Shown piece after piece: positions 36,937 through 44,306 of a stretch of 64,000 nucleotides of DNA. A program made the translations under genes and the position numbers. Numbering within the stretch: the first letter of the stretch is position 1; the number at the start of each line of letters is the position of its first letter. The notes under the pieces are model-generated. The model saw nothing but the letters and a program-made list of their open reading frames with translations, did not search any database and was not told the DNA's origin. The stretch is from Wenyingzhuangia fucanilytica (GTDB lineage: Bacteria; Bacteroidota; Bacteroidia; Flavobacteriales; Flavobacteriaceae), in contig NZ_CP014224.1 in NCBI RefSeq assembly GCF_001697185.1, positions 806,001-870,000 of the forward strand, written 5' to 3'.

Positions 36937-38361
36937 ATGATAAATACAAAAACCATATTTAAATTAAGTTTAATTACTTTATTCTTTCTGTTTGTACATC
37001 AAATAGAAGCTCAAATAAAGGTAAATTCTTTACAAGAATTAAAGCCTTATTTAAAACAAGATAATGTAGAGGTTCAGTTGGCTGCCGGTGAGTATGCCAT
37101 AACTGTTAAAGATGTTGAAAAGGGCTTGTATCAAGATGAAGTGAAAATGAAGAATTTAAGTAAAGTATTGTTGCTTGTAGAGGGTAATAATAGTACTTAT
37201 GATTTTACAGGAGTAACCATAAAAGTAGAAACAAAAGTATTACAGGCTTATGGTAAAGTTCAAGTTCACGAACTACAAATTATAGGAAACAATAATGTTT
37301 TAAAAAATTTAACACTTATTGATGAAGGTTCAGTGCATGATGCTCCTACTAGGAGAGCTACCAACATTGTAATGGACGGAAGAAACAATAGAATAGAAGG
37401 ATTTCATGTAACTACAAAAGGATCTTATCCATACGGATATGGTGATGCTTTTGGAAAAGGAGGTAAAACAGTGATTCCACACCGTAAACACAGTGCTTGT
37501 TTGGTTCGTGGAGAATCAAATCATTTAAAAGATTCTAAGTTTATACACAGATCATATGGACATTGTTTGTTTATGCAAGGAGCAGACAAACCTATTATAG
37601 AAGGTTGTGTAATAGAGGGAGAAGTTCGTTCAACAGATGAAATGTTGGCAGAAGAAGGAACAGGTTCTCCAGCAGATAAAGTTGACTTTATGACTGTTTG
37701 GGGGTATAAATTACCTAAAGGATATATGTTGAGTACTGGAGAAGCTGGAATTAGAGCTTATGATGGTGGAGAAACTCTTATTGATGGAAAAGAATATAGA
37801 AGAGGAACATCAAATCCAACTATATTAAACTGTACCATTAAAAACATGAGAACTGGAGTAACCATTGCCCATGCTACAGGAAAAAAATATGTAGAAGGTT
37901 GTGTAGCTATTGAGTGTGAAAATGGTTTTTCATTAGGATCAGGAGAAGCAGTAAATTGTAGTGCAGATTGTGTTTATGGTCCTGTATATGCTTCAACTTA
38001 TGAAAGAGATAAGAGATACAATGCAGACATCACTATATTACCTGCCAAGGTGCCATATTTTAATGGTTCTGGAAGTGTAGCTTATATAGGTGGTAGTGAG
38101 CATAATATTACTTTTAAAGGAGGAGAAGAGGTTGCAAAAGAAGGATTGGTAATTAAAGTGGGTGGAGAAAAAGGAAATATCCGTTTGTTAAATGGAAACT
38201 TTCCTCATCAAAACGATTTTAAAGGGTTTGATTTTAAATTAAACAATCATACTACTTTTCCAGTAGAGTTGTCAAATAAAAGTGAAGACGTAAAAGTAAA
38301 ATCAGTAGGAAAAGTAAAAGATTTAGGAACTAATAATAAAGTAACTCAAATCGAACGTTAA
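36937..38361 (+). CDS. Single-domain beta-helix protein (paralogue F)
   Basis: A 474-aa protein with a signal peptide (ends IEAQ) and only the beta-helix domain. Signatures are VEGNNSTYDFTGV, NNVLKNLTLIDEGS, KGSYPYGYGDAFGKGG, HRKHSACLVRGES, SYGHCLFMQGA, STDEMLAEEGTGSPADKVDF and STGEAGIRAYDGG. It is close to D and E but lacks a binding module and a T9SS tail, so it is predicted to stay in the periplasm while D and E go outside. It is the third of three consecutive paralogues and its unit ends at a strong terminator. Its function is not assigned beyond the shared fold. Confidence 0.83.
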   Translation: MINTKTIFKLSLITLFFLFVHQIEAQIKVNSLQELKPYLKQDNVEVQLAAGEYAITVKDVEKGLYQDEVKMKNLSKVLLLVEGNNSTYDFTGVTIKVETKVLQAYGKVQVHELQIIGNNNVLKNLTLIDEGSVHDAPTRRATNIVMDGRNNRIEGFHVTTKGSYPYGYGDAFGKGGKTVIPHRKHSACLVRGESNHLKDSKFIHRSYGHCLFMQGADKPIIEGCVIEGEVRSTDEMLAEEGTGSPADKVDFMTVWGYKLPKGYMLSTGEAGIRAYDGGETLIDGKEYRRGTSNPTILNCTIKNMRTGVTIAHATGKKYVEGCVAIECENGFSLGSGEAVNCSADCVYGPVYASTYERDKRYNADITILPAKVPYFNGSGSVAYIGGSEHNITFKGGEEVAKEGLVIKVGGEKGNIRLLNGNFPHQNDFKGFDFKLNNHTTFPVELSNKSEDVKVKSVGKVKDLGTNNKVTQIER

Positions 38362-38385
38362 GATTTTATATAGAAATATAGAAAC

Positions 38386-38424
38386 AAAAACCTGTAATTA
38401 GTATATGCTAATTACAGGTTTTTT
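38386..38424 (+). terminator. Strong rho-independent terminator after paralogue F
   Basis: AAAACCTGTAATTAG (38387-38401) pairs perfectly with CTAATTACAGGTTTT (38408-38422), with a 6-nt loop and a T run. Confidence 0.93.
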
Positions 38425-38480
38425 GTTTTACCACTTTTAAGTCTTTAAAATAAGTGCTTAATTTATATAAAATGGGTAAT

Positions 38481-38559
38481 GAGTTATAGGTTAAAAAATA
38501 AGAGATGATTAAGTTGCAGTCATAATTATAATAAAAAAATGTTTTTCATCATGATGAAA
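38481..38559 (+). promoter_or_regulatory. Perfect 16-bp palindrome and a lone half-site upstream of a sulfatase
   Basis: TTTCATCATGATGAAA (38544-38559) is a perfect 16-bp palindrome with no loop, typical of a dimeric protein site. It lies 59 bp before the sulfatase ATG. GAGTTATAGGTTAAA (38481-38495) matches the regulon half-site at 12 of 15 positions, but its upstream partner is weak and no -7 element sits at the standard distance. This unit may therefore be controlled differently. Confidence 0.4.
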
Positions 38560-38618
38560 GTATAAGGTGAAACAGCATGCATCATTTATAGTTTATAAAA
38601 TCAGAAAATATTTAAAAA

Positions 38619-39980
38619 ATGAGTATAAAGACAATATCAGTACTAGTTTTAACAATAGTATTTACTTTAACTTCTTGTAAATCGGCTTTAAAAAACAATG
38701 CAGATAAGCCTACAAATTTTGTAATTATCTATACAGATGATCTTGGTTATGGAGATTTATCTTGTTATGGAGCAGAAGGGTATAAAACTCCTAATTTAGA
38801 TACTATGGCAGATGAAGGAATGCGATTTACAGATTTTTCTGTTTCTAATTCTATATGTACTCCATCTAGGGCAGGGTTGTTAACAGGTCGTTATGCACAG
38901 CGTTGGGGTTATACAGAAGGAGTGTTTTGGCCTCATAGTAAAGATGGTATGCCAGAGAATGAAGTTACTATTGCAGAGTTGTTAAAAGAAAAAGGGTATG
39001 AAACAGGACTTGTTGGTAAATGGCATTTAGGACATCAAAAAGAGTTTGCACCAACTTCTCAAGGTTTTGATATGTATTATGGAATTCCTTATAGCAATGA
39101 TATGTGGCATGATCCTGAAGCACCTTTGTCTCCAAACGTTGTATTTAATGAAGGTTTAAGTATAGAAGATTATAAAGCTTCAAACCCTAGAAAGAAATTC
39201 AGACACAAAGTACCTATTGTAGAGGGAGATGAGGTGATAGAATGGCCAGTAGATCAAACTTTGTTAACTCAAAAATATACCAATAGAGCTAAAGAATTTA
39301 TAGCTAATAATAAAGAAAAACCATTTCTATTATATTTAGCGCATAGCATGCCTCATATTCCTTTGTACGCTTCAAAACAATTTAGTGGCAAAACAGAAAG
39401 AGGTTTGTTTGGAGATGTGCTAGAGGAGATTGATTGGTCTGTAGGTGAAATTTTAAAGGAATTAAAAGCGCAAGGATTAGATAAAAATACATTGGTAATA
39501 TTTACTTCTGATAATGGTCCTTGGATTAGCAAGCAGCCCAATGCAGGTACAGCAGGTGTGTTAAGAGATGGTAAGTTTTCTCCTTACGAAGGAGGTAGCC
39601 GTATGCCATGTATTGCTTGGCAACCTGGTTTTGTTCCAAGTGGTGTGGTTTCTAATGCTCAAGTATCTACGTTAGATATATTGCCAACCATTGCGTCTTT
39701 AGTGGGAGCAAACATTCCTGCTGATAGAAAAATAGATGGTTTAAATATGACAAATATCTTAACAGGAAAATCAAAAGAAATAGAAAGAGATTATTTTATT
39801 TATAACGGAAATAGAGCTATTAGAATTGGAGATTGGAAGTATGTAAAAAATAAAAACAAAGAAGAGTTGTTTAATTTGTCTGAAGATGTAAGTGAATCAA
39901 AAAACTTAATAAAAGAATATCCTAACAAAGCAGCGGAATTAAAGAAAAAGCTAGAAGAGGTATCAGCTAGTTTTAAATAA
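38619..39980 (+). CDS. Sulfatase lipoprotein
   Basis: A 453-aa arylsulfatase-type protein with a lipoprotein signal (lipobox Cys20, LTSC). Metal-binding Asp40-Asp41 are in IIYTDDLGYGDLSCYG. The formylglycine motif is CTPSR (Cys80), followed by AGLLTGRY. Further motifs are GKWHLGH (about 140), AHSMPHIPLY and TSDNGPW. Length is typical for a compact S1 sulfatase without C-terminal extension. As a lipoprotein it is probably attached to the outer membrane. It is followed after 36 nt by an unrelated membrane protein gene. Substrate is unknown. Confidence 0.93.
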   Translation: MSIKTISVLVLTIVFTLTSCKSALKNNADKPTNFVIIYTDDLGYGDLSCYGAEGYKTPNLDTMADEGMRFTDFSVSNSICTPSRAGLLTGRYAQRWGYTEGVFWPHSKDGMPENEVTIAELLKEKGYETGLVGKWHLGHQKEFAPTSQGFDMYYGIPYSNDMWHDPEAPLSPNVVFNEGLSIEDYKASNPRKKFRHKVPIVEGDEVIEWPVDQTLLTQKYTNRAKEFIANNKEKPFLLYLAHSMPHIPLYASKQFSGKTERGLFGDVLEEIDWSVGEILKELKAQGLDKNTLVIFTSDNGPWISKQPNAGTAGVLRDGKFSPYEGGSRMPCIAWQPGFVPSGVVSNAQVSTLDILPTIASLVGANIPADRKIDGLNMTNILTGKSKEIERDYFIYNGNRAIRIGDWKYVKNKNKEELFNLSEDVSESKNLIKEYPNKAAELKKKLEEVSASFK

Positions 39981-40016
39981 TCAGAAGAGTTAAGAATATA
40001 TAAGTGATAATAAAAG

Positions 40017-40991
40017 ATGAGCGAAAACGAAGATAAAACGTTAATCAACTTCTTTTTATGGTTCTTTGGAATCTTTGCTGTTTGGATGTTAGGATACATC
40101 ATCATTAAAGCATTTAATCATAATGAATTAAGTGTTTTTAATATGATAATCCCCATAACTATTGGAGTTACCTATGAAAACTTAAAGATTTCAAACAATT
40201 GGAAACATACAACTTTAAAAATATTTGCTGCGCTAGTTGTTAGTTTAATGGCTTTTATTGAAACTGAAAATCATGAGGATTTTTCATTCTCTGATAACAT
40301 TCACGAATGGTCATATGCTTTTATATTTCTATTGGTTACCGCTTCGGTAATTTATCATAAAGACAGTGTTATCCCTAAAATTACAGAAGGGATCATACTA
40401 TTACAATCAATCTCTTTTGTTTATTGGATTATTAATATTTATAAGGAGAATATTTTTAACCAATATGTACTGATTGCTTTGATTGTACCGTTTTTTCTGT
40501 TTTCAATTTTTCATGCTTTTTCTTATAAAAAATTCAGTCAAAACAACAAACTCATTCTTAGTGTGTGGAGCTCTTTTATCATGTTGATATTTTCTATTAA
40601 AACAATGATGAAAACTATAAATAATGAAAGTTATTTAGACACAAGTTTTGAAGGTGTATTGATTAATTATTTAATCTACTTTATACTAGGTGTATCTCTT
40701 GTGTATATTTTTAAAAATGCAGAAATGTTTATAGGATACATCCCCAACAAAGATAATGGCTATGATAATTATTCTGAAAAAGTGAATAGACTTAATAAAA
40801 AACATATTGCAAGATTTACTGAAATTCAAGTAAACAAATCAGATTCTTTGTTGGCTATATTATTTCTATCAGTTATTTATAGTTTGAATTACGTATATAA
40901 TTTCATCGATTCAGAAACTTTAATTTGGCTCTGTTTTATTCTTTTTCCATATATATTGAATTTAAAAAATTACTTAATTCAAAAAAGATGA
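40017..40991 (+). CDS. Unknown polytopic membrane protein
   Basis: A 324-aa protein with about nine predicted hydrophobic helices, for example FFLWFFGIFAVWMLGYIII, FNMIIPITIGV, WSYAFIFLLVTASVIY, VLIALIVPFFLFSIFHAF, LIYFILGVSLVYIF and IWLCFILFPYIL. A soluble loop (about 240-285) is rich in Asn, Lys and Asp. I see no transporter or enzyme motif and do not recognise the family. It lies between a sulfatase (36 nt upstream) and the alginate-lyase-like gene, and is the only inner-membrane protein here besides FecR. It has no sugar-related signature, so it may be a passenger gene or a small accessory of the PUL. Confidence 0.75.
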   Translation: MSENEDKTLINFFLWFFGIFAVWMLGYIIIKAFNHNELSVFNMIIPITIGVTYENLKISNNWKHTTLKIFAALVVSLMAFIETENHEDFSFSDNIHEWSYAFIFLLVTASVIYHKDSVIPKITEGIILLQSISFVYWIINIYKENIFNQYVLIALIVPFFLFSIFHAFSYKKFSQNNKLILSVWSSFIMLIFSIKTMMKTINNESYLDTSFEGVLINYLIYFILGVSLVYIFKNAEMFIGYIPNKDNGYDNYSEKVNRLNKKHIARFTEIQVNKSDSLLAILFLSVIYSLNYVYNFIDSETLIWLCFILFPYILNLKNYLIQKR

Positions 40992-41091
40992 TTGTCAATA
41001 ACAGCTAAAATAAATACAGAATTAATTTTTAACTCCAAAGCCTTGTAATAATGATAATTTTTTGGCTTTAGGTGTTTATTACTGTAAAAAT

Positions 41092-41156
41092 GAACCAATA
41101 GTTATATGTTTTTAATAATGGTTTATAGTAATACTAGAGTTTAGTGATTAGCTTTC
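41092..41156 (+). promoter_or_regulatory. Direct-repeat operator and -7-like element of the alginate-lyase-like gene
   Basis: Half-sites GAACCAATAGTTATA (41092-41106) and TAATAATGGTTTATA (41113-41127) have a 21-bp period. TAGCTTTC (41149-41156) at the standard position differs from TAnnTTTG only in the last base. Confidence 0.58.
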
Positions 41157-41225
41157 ATACTTAGTTATTGCCTACAATTTTGTGGGAGGCTAAAAAGTTG
41201 ATTGTTAAATAGAAAATTAATTATA

Positions 41226-44129
41226 ATGATAAAATTTCATGGTGTTTATTTAAAATCATTCAAACTGTTTTTGATGATTTTTTTGATGATATGTAATGCG
41301 GAACATTCATATTCACAATTTGTTCATCCAGGGATTACGCATAAAAAATCAGATTTAGAAAGGATAAAACACATGGTTGAGGCTGAAATTGATCCTTGGT
41401 ACACTTCGTATCAAGAAATGGTTTCAGATGGAAAATCGAGTTATGATTATACTGTACAAGGTGATCCTACTTTTACAGAATTAGGGCGAGATAACAAAGT
41501 AAATTATGGTGCGTGGAACAGCGATATAAGAGCTGCTTATTACAATGCGTTAAGGTGGTATGTAGAGGGAGATGCTCGTCATGCAGAAAAAGCAATCGAA
41601 ATTTTTAATTCTTGGGTGAATTTAGAAGCTGTTACGAGTAACGGAACCATGGCGTTGAGTGGTGGTGTTGGATATATAATGATTGAGGCTGCCGAAATTA
41701 TTAAACATACCTATACAGGTTGGTCTGCAAGTGATAGAAAAAAGTTTGAAGATATGTTGGTTTTTCCAGGATATTCTAATACTCAAGTACCTTCAAGTGT
41801 TTCTAGAACCTATGGTACATTTTATTGGCAATCTTATCAAGGAGATTCTGGACGTCACGGAAATCAAGGATTGTCTGGTTGGCGAACAGTTATGGCTATA
41901 GGAATCTTTTTAGATAATCAAATTATATATGACAGAGCTTTACGATATATAAAAGGTTTGCCTCATCGTGCAGATGATTTACCTTATCCTTCAGGACCTA
42001 ATACTAGTAATGAAATTACTTCTTCAAATGAATATTCAGATACTTACAGCATTTCCAAAGGGTCTTCTATTCAAGATTATGGTTTTAATGAGTTGATGAC
42101 CAATTATATTTGGGATAATGGTCAATGTCAAGAAAGTTCTAGAGACCAGCAACACACAGCGTTTGGAATTGGTTTGTTAACCTCGATGGCTGAAATGGCA
42201 TGGAACCAAGGAGATGATTTATACAGTTATGCCAATGATAGACTACTATTAGGTTTGGAGTATAATATGAGGTATAACGTATCGGCTATTCAATCATATC
42301 CAGATCAAACTACACCATGGGAACCTACTGTAGCATCAGGGGAGTTTAAAGTAGGTTTTGATAGAACGGGACGTTGGTATTCTAAAGCTATAAGTCCAGA
42401 TGGAAGAGGAGAGTATACAGGAATTAGACCTGTGTATGAAATGCCTGTAGCTCATTATATTGGTAGAGGACTTAAAACAGAAGATGAGGTAAAATGGACT
42501 AAAAGGGCGAGAGACAAAGCTCTTGAAGTATCTGGATATGAATCTGCTGGTTGGACAAACGATGCTATTGGTTGGGGAGCATTAACCGCTCGTCGTCCCG
42601 CATATTGTTACGGAGATCCTGTTGTTGGCTTTGACGAGAATAATTTACCTATTTATGGAATGAACGCAACGGAAACTTTTGTGGAGGCTGAGCATTTTGA
42701 TTATGATCCTATTCAACAAGGAGAGGGGAGAACTTATCATGATTTATCTTCTTCAAACGCAGGAGGAATATATAGAACTTTTGATGGAGTTGATATAGCA
42801 TCTACTTCACAGGGAGCATATCATATAAGTAATATCGAAGCTGGTGAATGGTTAAGTTATACGATTTCCGTTCCAGAAACGGCATTGTATAGTATAAAAA
42901 TAAAATATTCGGCTTCTCAATCTGGAGGAACTATGAAGTTTAGTTTTGAGGGAGAAGAAAAAACTAATGATTTGGCAGTTCCTTTTGGTGCGCCATATTC
43001 TACTGGGAATTCTGATTGGAAAGAATATACAATTAAAGAAGATATTGTATTAAATAAAGGAGTACAGAGTTTAAGAATAGCTTTTGGTGGAGCTTCTAAT
43101 GTTTTGGATTTAGATAGTTTTTCAGTGATTAAAACAGGGATTGTTAAAGAAAATCAAACCATTCAGTTTTTTACCATTTCTGATAAAGTTTTAGGAGGCG
43201 ATGATTTTGATCCTCAGGCTACTGTTGATTCAGGCTTGAGTATTGATTATAGTAGTTCAGACACTTCAGTAGCGACTATTGTAAACGGAAAAGTACATAT
43301 TGTAGGAATGGGAACTAGCACAATTACAGCAAGTCAAGCTGGTAATGAGCAGTTTAATGCAGCGAAAAGTGTTTCTCAAGAAGTTAGAGTAACTGAGAAA
43401 ATTGAAGGTACAATGAATTTAGGAGCAGAAGCTGATGCTTATGTACACGAGTCAAATGCCAATACAAATTATGGTACTGCCGAGGTAATGGTATCTAAAG
43501 GAGAAGGACGTTATGCTTATATAAAATTTGATTTGAGTGATATTCCTGGTCCAATAGTATCAGCAACTCTTAGGATTTATCAAAGAACCGGGTTTAGAGA
43601 TTTACGAACAGTATATGATGTACTTGATGATAGTTGGACGGAAGAAGGAATCACTTGGAATAACAAACCTACTTATTTTAATGAGAGAGCCAATGCTATT
43701 ACTACTTCTACATGGAGTGAATGGGATTTGTCATCTTATACTGCACAGGAGCATAAAGGTGATAAAACAATGAGTATTGCAGTAAAAGACCCTGTAAATA
43801 GCGGTGTTGGTGTAGATTTTCGTAGTAAAGAGTTTGGGGTAGAGTTTGCTCCAGAACTAGTAGTGGAGTATTCAGAAGGAGCATTAAGTTTTGATGGGGT
43901 TGAAGGGAGTAAAAGAATTTATCCAAATCCTGTTGATGATGAGTTGAATATAATCAATGAAAAAGGTGCTTTTTATGAAATTTATGACGATGTTGGAAGG
44001 TTGGTTAATGAAGGAAGTGTATTTACAAATTCTGAAATAGTTTTTGTTAATAAGTTAACTGCTGGAGTTTATTTTTTAAAGTTATCTAAGGGAGGGGATA
44101 AAACAATTCTTAAAATAATCAAAAAGTAG
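41226..44129 (+). CDS. Multimodular alginate-lyase-superfamily protein with CBM6, Big-like, DNRLRE/CBM96-like and T9SS domains
   Basis: I take ATG 41226 (967 aa); an upstream TTG at 41202 would precede the signal peptide (ends SYSQ) by eight unlikely residues. Order: an alginate-lyase (PF05426-like) alpha-toroid domain (about 28-400) with HPGITHKKSDLERIK, GYIMIEAAEIIKHTY, RHGNQGLSGWRTVMAIGIF and CQESSRDQQHTAFGIGLL; a CBM6 (about 481-635, FVEAEHFDYD); a Big-like domain (about 640-725); a DNRLRE/CBM96-like domain (about 728-885, ADAYVHESNANTNYGTAEVMVSKG); and a T9SS sorting domain (about 897-967, IYPNPVDDELN). The catalytic domain resembles PL38/PL5-type lyases acting on glucuronan or alginate. 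It is probably an extracellular endo-acting beta-elimination enzyme for the uronate backbone. Confidence 0.83.
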   Translation: MIKFHGVYLKSFKLFLMIFLMICNAEHSYSQFVHPGITHKKSDLERIKHMVEAEIDPWYTSYQEMVSDGKSSYDYTVQGDPTFTELGRDNKVNYGAWNSDIRAAYYNALRWYVEGDARHAEKAIEIFNSWVNLEAVTSNGTMALSGGVGYIMIEAAEIIKHTYTGWSASDRKKFEDMLVFPGYSNTQVPSSVSRTYGTFYWQSYQGDSGRHGNQGLSGWRTVMAIGIFLDNQIIYDRALRYIKGLPHRADDLPYPSGPNTSNEITSSNEYSDTYSISKGSSIQDYGFNELMTNYIWDNGQCQESSRDQQHTAFGIGLLTSMAEMAWNQGDDLYSYANDRLLLGLEYNMRYNVSAIQSYPDQTTPWEPTVASGEFKVGFDRTGRWYSKAISPDGRGEYTGIRPVYEMPVAHYIGRGLKTEDEVKWTKRARDKALEVSGYESAGWTNDAIGWGALTARRPAYCYGDPVVGFDENNLPIYGMNATETFVEAEHFDYDPIQQGEGRTYHDLSSSNAGGIYRTFDGVDIASTSQGAYHISNIEAGEWLSYTISVPETALYSIKIKYSASQSGGTMKFSFEGEEKTNDLAVPFGAPYSTGNSDWKEYTIKEDIVLNKGVQSLRIAFGGASNVLDLDSFSVIKTGIVKENQTIQFFTISDKVLGGDDFDPQATVDSGLSIDYSSSDTSVATIVNGKVHIVGMGTSTITASQAGNEQFNAAKSVSQEVRVTEKIEGTMNLGAEADAYVHESNANTNYGTAEVMVSKGEGRYAYIKFDLSDIPGPIVSATLRIYQRTGFRDLRTVYDVLDDSWTEEGITWNNKPTYFNERANAITTSTWSEWDLSSYTAQEHKGDKTMSIAVKDPVNSGVGVDFRSKEFGVEFAPELVVEYSEGALSFDGVEGSKRIYPNPVDDELNIINEKGAFYEIYDDVGRLVNEGSVFTNSEIVFVNKLTAGVYFLKLSKGGDKTILKIIKK

Positions 44130-44144
44130 TTATTGAGTATATTT

Positions 44145-44206
44145 CAACAAAATATTTATTTTAATATGAATTTTTTATTAAAATACGTGTTTTGTTGGGT
44201 TTTTTA
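44145..44206 (+). terminator. Long terminator hairpin
   Basis: Outer stem CAACAAAA (44145-44152) pairs with TTTTGTTG (44190-44197). An inner ATTTTAAT/ATTAAAAT-type stem lies between them, and GGTTTTTT follows. Confidence 0.6.
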
Positions 44207-44214
44207 TAATAAAT

Positions 44215-44279
44215 GGGTTTTGTTTTATAGTTTTTTAGTTATAATTTATAGTTGATGTAAGGGTCAGAGTTTAGTTTTA
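44215..44279 (+). promoter_or_regulatory. Direct-repeat operator and -7 element of beta-helix gene G
   Basis: Half-sites GGGTTTTGTTTTATA (44215-44229) and TAGTTATAATTTATA (44236-44250) have a 21-bp period. TAGTTTTA (44272-44279) is at the standard position, its first base 35 nt before the ATG. Confidence 0.63.
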
Positions 44280-44306
44280 GATCATAACTAAAACTTATAT
44301 TTAATA

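Noticed and set aside
38583-38597. Extra half-site CATTTATAGTTTATA just before the sulfatase ATG at 38619
   Set aside because: Good match, but no partner 21 bp away and the -7 element would fall on the start codon.
41037-41069. Possible terminator AAAGCC...GGCTTT after the membrane protein gene
   Set aside because: Only a 6-bp stem with a 21-nt loop and no T run after it; too weak to list.
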